Origin: Treponema sp.
GTDB lineage: Bacteria > Spirochaetota > Spirochaetia > Treponematales > Treponemataceae
Reading direction: 5' to 3'
NCBI GenBank assembly: GCA_017525605.1
Contig: JAFXSM010000016.1
Span: 28,019-92,018 of the forward strand
Length of the DNA: 64,000 nucleotides
The translations under genes were made by a program, and so were the position numbers. The notes beneath the pieces were generated by a model. That model worked only from the letters and a program-made list of their open reading frames with translations, was not told where the DNA came from and ran no database searches. This document shows, piece by piece, positions 1-8,880 of this stretch. Position 1 is the first letter of the stretch. The number at the start of each line of letters is the position of its first letter.

Positions 1-1
1 C

Positions 2-559
2 ACAATCGTGCTCTGGACATCGGTGAACACAACGAACTGCACGGACGGCGTTGACGGACTCAGCTCGACTCTCGTTCTTGTCGCGCTCATAACGCTCGGC
101 TCGGTGTTCTATTTCATTCTCGGACACAAGGACATCGCGGCATATCTTCTCGTCCCGCACATCGCCGACGGAGCTTCGTGGGCAGTTATGACATTCTGTC
201 TTTCGGGCGTTCTCATGGGCTATCTCTGGCACAACGCATACCCGAGCCACGTCCTCATGGGAGACGCAGGAAGCCGCGCGCTCGGATTCTTCATCGGAAT
301 CAGCGTGATGGTCTCTGGAAACCCGTTTTTGATTATCGCAACGTCGTCGGTAATCTTCATCAACGGCGGAATGGGACTTCTCAAGGTCGCGCTCAAGAGA
401 TTCCTCCACATCACGATTTTCCCGAACGTGCGCTTTCCGCTGCACGACCACATGAGAAAAAACCACGACTGGAGCCCGACACAAGTTCTCCTCAAGTTCA
501 TGATGATTCAGATTCTCCTTACGCTCGCAGTTTTGGGAATCATCTTCAAAATTCGATAA
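2..559 (+). CDS. mraY: Phospho-N-acetylmuramoyl-pentapeptide transferase, C-terminal part (start lies outside the window)
   Basis: The gene is open at the left edge, so only about 185 C-terminal residues are present. It matches the end of MraY, the integral membrane enzyme that joins UDP-MurNAc-pentapeptide to undecaprenyl phosphate to make lipid I. Visible family motifs are NCTDGVDGL (normally NLTDGLDGL) and a YPSHVLMGDAGS block (normally YPAQVFMGDVGS), followed by several hydrophobic membrane segments and a terminal KIR. One oddity is the HHH signature, which reads PLHDHMRKNHDW here instead of PIHHHxExKGW. A WecA-like transferase is the alternative, but the residues around the MGD motif and the end of the protein fit MraY better. 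Confidence 0.8.
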   Translation, partial: TIVLWTSVNTTNCTDGVDGLSSTLVLVALITLGSVFYFILGHKDIAAYLLVPHIADGASWAVMTFCLSGVLMGYLWHNAYPSHVLMGDAGSRALGFFIGISVMVSGNPFLIIATSSVIFINGGMGLLKVALKRFLHITIFPNVRFPLHDHMRKNHDWSPTQVLLKFMMIQILLTLAVLGIIFKIR

Positions 560-581
560 GCTGAAATTTGACAGGTTGAAA

Positions 582-1898
582 ATGAAAATCAGAAATCTAA
601 AACACATCGTCCTCATCGCAATTGCGCTCATCACGGCAATCTCGCTCTCCTCATGCAAAAAGACAATCGGCTATTCGGTTGTTCTTTGGGGCGACGAGAA
701 AAACAATCTGACGACGGGCGAAATCGTAAAAGTTCTCGTAAGGTCGAACATAACGAAAACGTACATAATCGAGCTGCCGTCTTCCGAAGAGAACAAGGAA
801 ATTCCGCTCTGGCAGCTTTCGGAGCCGGAATCGAAATCAAAGGCGAAGAAGACTGCGGCAATTTTCGCGGAATATGCAAACACGTTCGCATCTGTAAAGC
901 TCGACGGACTTCCGATAAGAGCCGAGCCGATAAACACATCAAAACAGGTCTACAGGCTTCGGAAAAACGAAATCATCAGGGTGCTTTTCAAAGGCGAAGG
1001 AACTGCCGTGAACAGCATGGAAGGTGAATGGTACAGAGTCCTCACGAAAGAAGGAACGCAGGGCTGGTGCTTCTCGTTCAACCTTGACATCTACGAATCC
1101 GAGAACGGCGGAAAGAGAGATTTGTCGGTCGCAGCGAAAGACGAGGGAATCAGCAAGGACAACGAAAAACTCGTTGCTCTCAGGACGACAAGATGGCATC
1201 CGGGCGAATACAAGCAGCTTCTCAAGAAAAAGACATACGACCTCAAAAGAATGAACGAAAAATTCGGACTGTTCCTCGACGAAGACGCGCAGAAAATCAG
1301 TTTTGCCACAAGCGAAGACGAAAAATCATGGACTTTCAGCGGAATAAAAGAAGCTTCGAAAAAGCAGCTCAAATTCGAAGGTGCGAACGTCAGCGTGACA
1401 ATAAAGAGCGACGACGAAATCGTGCTCCAGTACACGGAAAACGGAAAGCCGAAGAACGTGGTGTTCGTGAGTTTCGACAGCGACATAACGAAGATAATCG
1501 AAGCAGAGAGAAACAGAAGGCAGAACGCGCTTGAAAAAATCGCAAAGGTCGGTCCTCGGTTCTCAAGCGAAAATTACGGAACGCTCATAATCTCTTCGGG
1601 CGAGGGCGAAAAATACAATTTCTACTGGGACAATTTCAAGCTCCTTCAGCCTTCGATAATCCCAAGCTCAGCAAACACAAGGGGAACCGTCTCAATCGAC
1701 TATCTGATTCCAGACTCGATGAAAGCAAATTACGACGGGCTTCTGACATTCGATTTCGGAAGCGAATATGAAGTCAACTTCCTCTACAAACTGACAGATT
1801 CAGGTCTTCGTCTTGAAGATGCCGTGAGAGGAAAAATCGAGGGCGGCATCCTCAAAGCGAAATCTTCATCTCCTACTGTCATCTTCCTGGAGAAATAA
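582..1898 (+). CDS. SH3-domain lipoprotein of unknown function
   Basis: This predicted lipoprotein has a basic N-terminus, a hydrophobic stretch and a lipobox ending in LSSC (Cys25). Residues of roughly 100-170 form a bacterial SH3 (SH3b) module: a VKLDGLPIRAEP strand, a spacer, then GEWYRV and a GWCFSFNL segment typical of such folds. The remainder (about 250 residues, rich in Lys, Glu and Ser) matches nothing I recognise. The ATG at 582 was preferred over the in-frame TTG at 576, though neither has a strong ribosome-binding site. It starts 22 bases after mraY and ends two bases before the ABC-F gene, so it is probably cotranscribed with both. A cell-envelope role is inferred from the SH3b fold and mraY. 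Confidence 0.75.
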   Translation: MKIRNLKHIVLIAIALITAISLSSCKKTIGYSVVLWGDEKNNLTTGEIVKVLVRSNITKTYIIELPSSEENKEIPLWQLSEPESKSKAKKTAAIFAEYANTFASVKLDGLPIRAEPINTSKQVYRLRKNEIIRVLFKGEGTAVNSMEGEWYRVLTKEGTQGWCFSFNLDIYESENGGKRDLSVAAKDEGISKDNEKLVALRTTRWHPGEYKQLLKKKTYDLKRMNEKFGLFLDEDAQKISFATSEDEKSWTFSGIKEASKKQLKFEGANVSVTIKSDDEIVLQYTENGKPKNVVFVSFDSDITKIIEAERNRRQNALEKIAKVGPRFSSENYGTLIISSGEGEKYNFYWDNFKLLQPSIIPSSANTRGTVSIDYLIPDSMKANYDGLLTFDFGSEYEVNFLYKLTDSGLRLEDAVRGKIEGGILKAKSSSPTVIFLEK

Positions 1899-1900
1899 AA

Positions 1901-3880
1901 ATGGCATTTGTACAATTTTCCCAAGTCTCGCTTGCATTCGGCGACAGGGACATCTTAAAAAACGTATCTGTAAACCTTCAGTCCGGCACGAAAGCGGCAC
2001 TCACTGGCGCGAACGGAGCCGGAAAATCGACTCTCATAAAAGTCATGGCGGGACTCGTTCAGCCTGACGACGGAAAAAGAATTGCGGAAAAAGGCGCGAG
2101 GGTCGCGTATCTTCCACAAAGCGGACTTACGCACCACGGCTGCACATTGCGCGAAGAAGCCGACAAAGCATTCCAGTTCGGCTACGATTTGCAGAAAGAG
2201 CTGGACGAAATCGGCGACAAGCTCAAAGTCGAAAGCGAAAATCAGGCGGAACTTCTCGAACGCCACGACAAAATAATTAACGAACTTGAAGACTCTGGCT
2301 GGAACAGGCGAAGTATGCTCGCGGAGCAGGTTCTCACGGGACTCGGATTTTCAAAATCGGATTTGGACAGGAACTGCGAGGAATTCTCAGGCGGTTGGCA
2401 GATGAGAATCGCGCTCGCAAAAAACCTGATGGTGAATCCTGACATCCTGCTTCTTGACGAGCCGACGAACTACCTCGACATCGAAGCGAGAGAATGGCTC
2501 GAAACATTTCTTGGCAATTTCAAGGGCGGATTTTTGCTCGTCAGCCACGACAGATACTTCCTCGACCACACAATCAACGAGGTCTACGAACTTTTCAACG
2601 GCGACCTGAAAAGGTATCCGGGAAATTTCACGCATTACGAGAAAGTGCGCGAAATCGAACTTGAGACTCTCATGCGCGAATACGAGAAGCAGCAGGCGGA
2701 AATCCAGCATCTGCAGGAATTCATCGACAGGTTCGGCGTAAAGGCGACAAAGGCGGCACAGGCACAGGAAAGGCAGAAGCAGCTGGACAAAATCCTCGAA
2801 AACGAAATCGTAATCCCGGAGACGATGAAGAAAATCCACTTCAAATTTCCGGCTGCCCCACACTCAGGAAGGCTCGTCGTAACTCTCGAAGGAATCACGA
2901 AGTCGTATGACGGAAAGCGGAATGTAATCGAAAATCTCTCGCTCGTCCTTGAAAACGGCGACAGGCTCGTTGTGGCAGGACACAACGGCGCGGGAAAATC
3001 GACTCTGCTTAGAATAATTGCGGGCGTTGACAGCGCGTTCGAAGGCAACGTGAAGCTCGGCGCGGGCGTTTCAATCGGATATTTCTCGCAGGACAACGCG
3101 GAATCGCTCAAAGGAAGCCAGAGCGTACTCGAAGCAATTGAAGCGGAAGCCCCACTGGAACTAATTCCGAAAGTGCGCGATATGCTCGGAGCATTTCTGT
3201 TCCGCGGCGACGACGTTTTCAAAAAAATCGACATGCTCTCCGGCGGCGAAAAATCGAGGGTCGCGCTTCTCAAATTGCTTTTGCGTCCTGTGAACCTCCT
3301 GATTCTCGACGAACCGACGAACCACTTGGACATGCACTCGAAAGACGTTCTCCTTGAAGCCCTCAAATGTTTCGGCGGAACTGTCATTTTCGTCTCGCAC
3401 GACCGCGGATTCATCGAAGACCTTTCGACACGCGTGCTTGAGCTCACCCCCGGCAAATTCAGACTTTTCCCCGGCGACTACAAATATTACATGCAGCGTC
3501 TTGAGGACGAGAAAAACGGCGTAGTTGGCGCATTCAACGCGGGAACGACGGCGGAAAACGCAAAGGAAAAGCAGCAGGGAACGGAACCAGCGCAGAACGC
3601 AAAGCCAGTCTCGGCGACAAAGCTGAGCTGGGAAGAGCAGAAAAAAGCTGAGGCAGAAAGACGAAAGGCAGAAAAGGCAGTTGCGGCAATCGAAGCTGAA
3701 ATCGAAAAGACGGAAGCGGCAAAATCGGAAGCCGAAAACAAAATGTCGAACCCGGAAATCTATTCGAACGGAGAAAAAGCGAAGGCAGTGCAGAAGGAAA
3801 TCTCGGAACTGTCCGACAAACTCGAAGAACTGAATTTGCAGTGGATGGAAGCGGCGGAAAAGCTCGAAAGTCTCCAGTAA
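1901..3880 (+). CDS. ABC-F family ATPase (ribosome-associated type)
   Basis: It has two tandem ABC ATPase domains and no membrane segments, which defines the ABC-F family; characterised members act on the ribosome as translation or resistance factors. Walker A motifs are GANGAGKST (near residue 36) and GHNGAGKST (near 353). Signature motifs are FSGGWQMR and LSGGEKSR, and both Walker B regions are followed by the family-typical DEPTN(Y/H)LD. A charged linker joins the domains. The C-terminal 110 residues are Lys/Glu/Ala-rich and predicted coiled coil, as in the Uup/YheS subgroup. The ribosome-binding site GGAG lies inside the end of the preceding lipoprotein gene. Which subfamily it belongs to cannot be settled by eye. 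Confidence 0.93.
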   Translation: MAFVQFSQVSLAFGDRDILKNVSVNLQSGTKAALTGANGAGKSTLIKVMAGLVQPDDGKRIAEKGARVAYLPQSGLTHHGCTLREEADKAFQFGYDLQKELDEIGDKLKVESENQAELLERHDKIINELEDSGWNRRSMLAEQVLTGLGFSKSDLDRNCEEFSGGWQMRIALAKNLMVNPDILLLDEPTNYLDIEAREWLETFLGNFKGGFLLVSHDRYFLDHTINEVYELFNGDLKRYPGNFTHYEKVREIELETLMREYEKQQAEIQHLQEFIDRFGVKATKAAQAQERQKQLDKILENEIVIPETMKKIHFKFPAAPHSGRLVVTLEGITKSYDGKRNVIENLSLVLENGDRLVVAGHNGAGKSTLLRIIAGVDSAFEGNVKLGAGVSIGYFSQDNAESLKGSQSVLEAIEAEAPLELIPKVRDMLGAFLFRGDDVFKKIDMLSGGEKSRVALLKLLLRPVNLLILDEPTNHLDMHSKDVLLEALKCFGGTVIFVSHDRGFIEDLSTRVLELTPGKFRLFPGDYKYYMQRLEDEKNGVVGAFNAGTTAENAKEKQQGTEPAQNAKPVSATKLSWEEQKKAEAERRKAEKAVAAIEAEIEKTEAAKSEAENKMSNPEIYSNGEKAKAVQKEISELSDKLEELNLQWMEAAEKLESLQ

Positions 3881-4052
3881 AGTTTGTGAAAATGACCTCT
3901 CGAACGAATTTAGGTTTTCTTTAATAAAATTTTAAAATTGACTGTTGCAAAAATGGTAGAACCTAACTCAAAATAGAATAGTGCCGTTTTTCTTTTTTCC
4001 AGGCGGCACGGAAATCTTCACAAATTAAAAAACTTGTTTTGGAGGAAAAATT

Positions 4053-5420
4053 ATGGGATTTTTGAAAGCTGCTGCAGGCGCAATCGGAGGCACACTCGCT
4101 GATTCTTGGAAGGACTATTTCTGCTGCAATTCGCTCGACGCGGACGTGCTCGTGAAAAAAGCGGAGCACAAAGTGAACGGCAGAAGCTCGAACACGTCGG
4201 GAACGGAGAACATCATCACTGACGGCTCGAAGCTCATCGTTGCGGACGGACAGTGCGCGCTCACCGTTGACCAGGGAAAAATCTTCAACATCATCACGGA
4301 GCCGGGCGCATACGAGTTCAAGAGCGGAACAGCTCCGTCGCTTTTCTCGGGCGGACTCGGCGAAGGACTCAAGAACACGGTAAAGGACATGTGGGAAAGG
4401 TTCACATTTGGCGGCGAACCTGCGAAAGACCAGCGCGTCTACTACATGAACCTGAAAGAAATCATCGGCAACAAGTACGGAACAGCTTCCCCGATTCCGT
4501 TCAGAGTCGTTGACACACGCGCAAGAATCGACATGGACATCGCAATCAAGTGCTTCGGAGAATACAGCTTCAAAATCACGAACCCAGTTCTCTTCTACAC
4601 GAACGTCTGCGCGAACATCGTTGACGAATTCACGCGCGACCAGATTGCAAGCCAGCTGAAAACGGAGCTTCTGACAGCCCTCCAGCCGACATTCGCACTT
4701 CTCTCCGAAAAAGGAATCCGCTACTCTGCCCTTCCTGGACACACGGAAGAAATCTCGCAGTACCTGAACCAGCAGCTTTCCGCAAAATGGAAGGACTTGA
4801 GGGGAATCGAAGTTGTCTCGTTCGGTGTCTCGTCTGTAACTGCCGACGAAGAAGACGCAAAGAAAATCAAGCAGATGCAGGAAATGGCGGCTTACACTGA
4901 CCCGTCGATGGCGGCTGCAAGACTCGTCGGCGCACAGGCAAACGCAATGGAGACTGCGGCAGGAAACACGGCAGGCGCAATGACAGGTTTCATGGGCATG
5001 GGAATGGCAACCAGCGCGGGCGGATTCAATCCTCAGAATCTCTTTGCGATGGGACAGCAGCAGCAGGCTCAGCAGGCACAGTATCAGCAGCAGACACCTC
5101 CTCCACAGGCGAGCGCACCGAAACAGGCGGCTCCAGGCGGCGCAACGTGGAAATGCTCATGCGGCGCGGAAAACACTGGAAAATTCTGCCTCGAATGCGG
5201 GAAACCGAAGCCAGCAGGAGACGCAGTCGGCTGGACTTGCTCATGCGGAACAGTGAACAAAGGCAAATTCTGCGCGGAATGCGGAAAACCGAAGCCGGCA
5301 GGCGCACCGCTCTACAAGTGCGACAAATGCGGCTGGGAACCTGCAGATCCTAAAAATCCGCCAAAATTCTGCCCGGAATGCGGCGACCCATTCAACGAAG
5401 GCGACATAGTTCAGGGCTAA
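4053..5420 (+). CDS. SPFH-domain protein with three C-terminal zinc ribbons (YdjI-like)
   Basis: The first ~290 residues match the SPFH/virion-core-protein-like family (Bacillus YdjI), with the family pattern of a VYYMNLKEI segment and a basic strand-rich core. A Gly/Met/Gln-rich linker follows (about 300-350). Three zinc ribbons end the protein: two near-identical CSCG...CxECGKPKPAG repeats and a third CDKCGW...FCPECGDPF. No signal peptide is present, so it should be cytoplasmic or membrane-peripheral. The GGAGG ribosome-binding site sits at good distance from the ATG. The next two genes follow with 3-base spacing and then a 1-base overlap, the same trio as Bacillus ydjG-ydjH-ydjI but in a different order. 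In Bacillus these membrane-stress proteins work with the PspA homologue YdjF, which is not seen here. Confidence 0.85.
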   Translation: MGFLKAAAGAIGGTLADSWKDYFCCNSLDADVLVKKAEHKVNGRSSNTSGTENIITDGSKLIVADGQCALTVDQGKIFNIITEPGAYEFKSGTAPSLFSGGLGEGLKNTVKDMWERFTFGGEPAKDQRVYYMNLKEIIGNKYGTASPIPFRVVDTRARIDMDIAIKCFGEYSFKITNPVLFYTNVCANIVDEFTRDQIASQLKTELLTALQPTFALLSEKGIRYSALPGHTEEISQYLNQQLSAKWKDLRGIEVVSFGVSSVTADEEDAKKIKQMQEMAAYTDPSMAAARLVGAQANAMETAAGNTAGAMTGFMGMGMATSAGGFNPQNLFAMGQQQQAQQAQYQQQTPPPQASAPKQAAPGGATWKCSCGAENTGKFCLECGKPKPAGDAVGWTCSCGTVNKGKFCAECGKPKPAGAPLYKCDKCGWEPADPKNPPKFCPECGDPFNEGDIVQG

Positions 5421-5423
5421 CAC

Positions 5424-6548
5424 ATGAAAAACATAAACAACTACAAGTGCCTCTCCTGCGGGGGAGGTCTCAAGTTCGACCCGAAATCCGGCGGCGTAAT
5501 ATGCGAATACTGCGACTCGCAGTACACAATCGAGCAAATCGAGGAAGCATATGGCGTTCAGGATGAGCAGGGAACTGAATCGCAGAACCAGACGTTCGAA
5601 TCGAGCGACGGAGAATGGAACACCGAAAACCTGAATTCAGACTGGGGCGAAGACTCTGAAAAGATGAAGGAATTTTCATGCCCGTCATGCGGTGCTTCAA
5701 TTCTCTGCGAAGCGACGACGGCGGCGACGAGCTGCCCTTACTGCGACAACCCGACCGTAATCGAGAAGGAATTTGCAGGAAACTTAAAGCCTGATTATGT
5801 GATTCCTTTCAAGCTCAACAAAAAAGAGGCGATTGCGGCTCTCAAGGAATATTACAAGGGAAAGAAGCTCCTTCCGAAAGAATTCTCCGACGAGAACCAC
5901 CTTGAGGAGATGAAGGGAGTCTACGTTCCGTTCTGGTTCTTCAACGGAACTGCGGAAGGAAGCGCAGTTTTCCACGCGACAACGACGACACGGCACAGAA
6001 GCGGAAACACGGAAACCATCACGACAAAGCATTACGACTGCAACCGAGAAGGTTCACTCGAATTCAACATGGTTCCTGTTGACGCTTCAAAGAAAATGCC
6101 GAACGACATGATGGACTCGCTCGAACCGTTCGATTTTGGCGAGCTGAAGGAATTCTCGACGGCGTATCTTCCGGGATATCTTGCAGACAAATACGACGAC
6201 ACGGTTGACGAATGTTTTCCGCGTGCAGAAACCCGGTGCGCTGCCTCGTTCCTTTCGGAATTGCAGAAATCGGTCAAGGGATACGGCAGCGTGACCCTCA
6301 AGAGCAAGAACATCTCGCTCAAAAAGGGAATCGTGAACTACGGTCTCGTTCCGGTCTATCTTCTCTACACGAAATGGCATGAGGAGCGGTACCTGTTCTC
6401 CGTGAACGGTCAGACCGGAAAAGTCGTCGGAAAGCTTCCGTTGAGCTCAAAACTCGCGACATTGTATTATCTGAAGCATTTCTTCATTTCGTTTGCCGCT
6501 ATCGGTGCTATCGCATTTGCCGTTGCTAAATTTATGGAGATAATTTGA
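5424..6548 (+). CDS. Zinc-ribbon membrane protein (YdjG-like)
   Basis: The protein opens with a zinc ribbon (CLSCGGG ... CEYCDSQ, residues ~8-33), followed by an acidic linker and a second ribbon (CPSCGAS ... CPYCDNP, residues ~87-110). A large middle domain containing VPFWFFNG and LPVYLLY-like segments follows, and one hydrophobic helix closes the C-terminus. This layout is that of YdjG-type proteins, often misnamed PriA-like or TFIIB-type zinc-ribbon proteins in annotations. It starts three bases after the SPFH gene stops and its own TGA overlaps the next ATG by one base, so the three genes form a tightly coupled operon. The function is inferred to be membrane stress sensing or scaffolding; no enzymatic motif is visible. 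Confidence 0.8.
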   Translation: MKNINNYKCLSCGGGLKFDPKSGGVICEYCDSQYTIEQIEEAYGVQDEQGTESQNQTFESSDGEWNTENLNSDWGEDSEKMKEFSCPSCGASILCEATTAATSCPYCDNPTVIEKEFAGNLKPDYVIPFKLNKKEAIAALKEYYKGKKLLPKEFSDENHLEEMKGVYVPFWFFNGTAEGSAVFHATTTTRHRSGNTETITTKHYDCNREGSLEFNMVPVDASKKMPNDMMDSLEPFDFGELKEFSTAYLPGYLADKYDDTVDECFPRAETRCAASFLSELQKSVKGYGSVTLKSKNISLKKGIVNYGLVPVYLLYTKWHEERYLFSVNGQTGKVVGKLPLSSKLATLYYLKHFFISFAAIGAIAFAVAKFMEII

Positions 6549-7303
6549 TGAAAAAACTGAATATTCTTCTAAAATTAACCGCGTTCATTTTTCTGGCGGC
6601 GCAGGCATTTGCGGAAGCTCATCTTTATGACGAAGCGAATCTTCTGACGGCAGAAAGCAAAGCGAAAGTTGAATCGACACTCGCGCAATTCTCCGAAAGC
6701 CACAACGTCGGAATTTACGTTGCGACAATCGAGGATTTCAGGGGAAGCTTTGATGATGTGGAAAGCGCATCGGAAAATTTCTTCGACTCAAAAGACTTAG
6801 GGCTCGGCGAGACAAAAGACGGAATCCTTCTTTTCCTTTCGATGGGAGACAGAAGCTACGACTTGGACACGCACGGAATCAACACTTACTGTCTTTCAGG
6901 AGACAGCGAGAGAATAGCAGGTTCATTTCTCCCGTCATTCCGAAACGACAACTGGGAATCGGGATTTTTGAATTATGCAAAAGAGGTTGATGAAATCCTC
7001 ACCGAAGACGAAAATGCATTGATAAGCGCAAGGCAAAAAGCAATGCTGATTGGTGCGGGAATCGTCCTTCTTATCAGCCTGATTCTTGCGTATGTCAAGC
7101 TCAATAGCGAAAAGGCGAAGCTCAACAACATCGCGTTCGCAACTGAAGCCGGCGCGTATGAATCGAAAGGCGGCGTAAGTCTCCTGCAGAACAGCGACGT
7201 GTACACACACACGACGACAAGGACAATCCACCACCAGCAGAACCATTCTAGAAGTGGCGGCGGTGGCGGTGGCGGTCACCGACATAGTTCAGGACATTTT
7301 TAA
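6548..7303 (+). CDS. TPM-domain (YgcG/YdjH-like) secreted membrane protein
   Basis: A signal peptide (MKKLNILL ... AQAFAEA) leads into a TPM domain (residues ~25-150, starting LYDEANLLT), a fold found in thylakoid and bacterial membrane-stress proteins. A transmembrane helix follows (about 165-185), then a cytoplasmic tail ending in a Gly/His-rich stretch (SRSGGGG ... HRHSSGHF) like that of YgcG-family members. The ATG at 6548 overlaps the upstream stop and is preferred to the TTG one codon earlier. It is the last gene of the YdjI-YdjG-YdjH-like operon and a hairpin follows. The poly-Gly/His end may bind metal, which is inference only. Confidence 0.85.
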   Translation: MKKLNILLKLTAFIFLAAQAFAEAHLYDEANLLTAESKAKVESTLAQFSESHNVGIYVATIEDFRGSFDDVESASENFFDSKDLGLGETKDGILLFLSMGDRSYDLDTHGINTYCLSGDSERIAGSFLPSFRNDNWESGFLNYAKEVDEILTEDENALISARQKAMLIGAGIVLLISLILAYVKLNSEKAKLNNIAFATEAGAYESKGGVSLLQNSDVYTHTTTRTIHHQQNHSRSGGGGGGGHRHSSGHF

Positions 7304-7323
7304 ATTTTAATTCTGCTCGAAGA

Positions 7324-7382
7324 ATCAAAGGGAAACCTTAATGCCGCAAGTCGGTTTTCGAGGTTTCCCTTTGTTGTCTTTT
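7324..7382 (+). terminator. Rho-independent terminator after the TPM gene
   Basis: A 13-bp perfect stem (CAAAGGGAAACCT paired with AGGTTTCCCTTTG) encloses a 22-base loop and is followed by TTGTCTTTT. It separates the SPFH/zinc-ribbon/TPM operon from the peptidase gene that begins 20 bases later. Confidence 0.7.
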
Positions 7383-7402
7383 GCAGAAATATTGGAGTTT
7401 TC

Positions 7403-8632
7403 ATGACAGATTTTGAAAAACTGAGGAAGAGCATCAACGACAATATTCCTCAAATGGTTTCGCTCGAAAAACTTCTGACATCGATTCCGGCAATGGCTCC
7501 GGAAAGCGGCGGCGAAGGCGAGACGAAAAAGTGCGAACAGCTTGAAGTCTACCTGCACGCAATCGGTATGAACAAGCTTGAGAGAATCGACGCGAAGGAC
7601 AGCAGAGTTCCGTCGGGAATCAGACCGAACCTGATTGCCACAATCGACGGAGAAAGCGACGACTACAACATCTGGATAATGGCGCATCTGGATGTAGTTC
7701 CTCCGGGAGACCTCAAAATGTGGGACAGCGACCCGTGGACAGTCGTCGAAAAGGACGGCAAGCTCATCGGACGCGGAGTCGAGGACAACCAGCAGGGATT
7801 GGTGTCGGGCGTTTTTGCGGCAAAAGCATTCATCGACAACAACATCAAGCCGAAGCACACTGTAAAGCTTCTTTTCATGGCTGACGAGGAATTCGGCTCC
7901 GAATACGGAATAAAATTCCTTTTAAGGGAACACAAAGAGCTTTTCTCAAAGGATGATTTGATTCTCATCCCGGACGGCGGAGACCCGAAAGGCGAGACAA
8001 TCGAAGTTGCGGAGAAGAACATTCTTTGGCTCAAGCTGCACACAAAAGGTCAGCAGAGCCACGGCTCAATGCCGGACAAGGGGCGCAACGCATTTTTGGC
8101 AGGATGCGAGCTTGCACTCAGACTCAACGACCTTGAGAACGTGTTCAACAAAAGAGACGAGATGTTCACACCGTGCTATTCGACATTCCAGCCGACAAAG
8201 AAAGAAGCGAACGTGCAGACGGTCAACATCATTCCTGGCGACGACATCTTCTATATGGACTGCCGAATTCTTCCGTGCTACACGATTGCGGAAGTCAGAA
8301 AAGTCGTTGACGAGAGAGTCGCTGAAATCGCAAAGAAATACGGAGTCGAAATCGACGTTGAGGAATTGCAGCATCAGGAGTCCCCGGCAACACCTGCAGA
8401 TGCCCCTGTCGTCAAGAAACTCGCGGCTGCAATAAAAACCGCGCACGGAATCGACGCAAGACCAATCGGAATTGGCGGCGGAACCGTAGGCGCGGAATTA
8501 AGAACGCTCGGCTACAATGCGGCAATCTGGTCAACGATGGACGAAGTGTGCCACCAGCCGAACGAGTACTGCTGGATAAAAAACATCGCGAAGGATGCGG
8601 AGACGTTGGCGGCGCTGTTCATAGCGGAGTAG
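7403..8632 (+). CDS. M20-family metallopeptidase (dipeptidase/deacylase)
   Basis: This is a full-length (409 aa) M20 zinc hydrolase. The metal-binding and catalytic signatures are in order: MAHLDVVPPGD (His and catalytic Asp), GRGVEDNQQG (bridging Asp), FMADEEFGS (catalytic Glu pair), a following IPDGGD Asp, and near the end CHQPNEYC supplying the last His. The dimerisation (lid) domain occupies the middle. There is no signal peptide, so it is cytoplasmic. The family includes Sapep/PepV dipeptidases, DapE and ArgE, and the substrate cannot be told by eye; a dipeptidase is favoured by length and the DVVPPGD context. It is bounded by terminators on both sides and seems monocistronic. Confidence 0.88.
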   Translation: MTDFEKLRKSINDNIPQMVSLEKLLTSIPAMAPESGGEGETKKCEQLEVYLHAIGMNKLERIDAKDSRVPSGIRPNLIATIDGESDDYNIWIMAHLDVVPPGDLKMWDSDPWTVVEKDGKLIGRGVEDNQQGLVSGVFAAKAFIDNNIKPKHTVKLLFMADEEFGSEYGIKFLLREHKELFSKDDLILIPDGGDPKGETIEVAEKNILWLKLHTKGQQSHGSMPDKGRNAFLAGCELALRLNDLENVFNKRDEMFTPCYSTFQPTKKEANVQTVNIIPGDDIFYMDCRILPCYTIAEVRKVVDERVAEIAKKYGVEIDVEELQHQESPATPADAPVVKKLAAAIKTAHGIDARPIGIGGGTVGAELRTLGYNAAIWSTMDEVCHQPNEYCWIKNIAKDAETLAALFIAE

Positions 8633-8633
8633 T

Positions 8634-8794
8634 CGAATATCGGGTTTCAAAGTCAATGCAAAGGAAATATGCTCCCATCGGGAACCCGCACTTAGAAAAC
8701 GGCTTCCGCGCTTCGCTTGTGCAGAAGTTTTCTAAGTACGGAACCCCGATTCCGCATATTTCCTTTAACTTGGTTGTAAAAACCCGGCATTCGG
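8634..8794. repeat. Long imperfect inverted repeat
   Basis: The 160 bases after the peptidase stop form one long imperfect palindrome. The outer arms are GAATATCGGGTT (8636-8647) against AACCCGGCATTC, the middle arms AAAGGAAATATGC (8660-8672) against GCATATTTCCTTT, and the inner arms ACTTAGAAAAC (8690-8700) against GTTTTCTAAGT. The loop near 8701-8727 is GC-rich. It could be a structured 3' UTR, a MITE-like relic or part of the transcription stop. No open frame is visible in it. Confidence 0.6.
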
Positions 8795-8804
8795 CATTGA
8801 GATA

Positions 8805-8864
8805 AAAAACGGCAGTTTTCGGTGGAATGAAGTGAAGTTCATTTCATGAAAACTGCCGTTTTTT
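8805..8864. terminator. Bidirectional terminator between peptidase and lipoprotein genes
   Basis: AAAAAACGGCAGTTTTC pairs with GAAAACTGCCGTTTTTT around an internal second stem (GAATGAAGTG / TTCATTTC region). A-tract and T-tract on the two sides allow it to stop both the + strand peptidase transcript and the - strand lipoprotein transcript, whose genes converge here. Confidence 0.8.
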
Positions 8865-8880
8865 GTGTCGAATGTTTATG

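Noticed and set aside
3938..3979. Promoter before the SPFH gene
   Set aside because: TTGACT at 3938 has no acceptable -10 at 16-18 bases.
3963..4742. 259-codon open frame on the - strand opposite the SPFH gene
   Set aside because: Antisense shadow; the + strand frame has clear zinc ribbons and an operon context.
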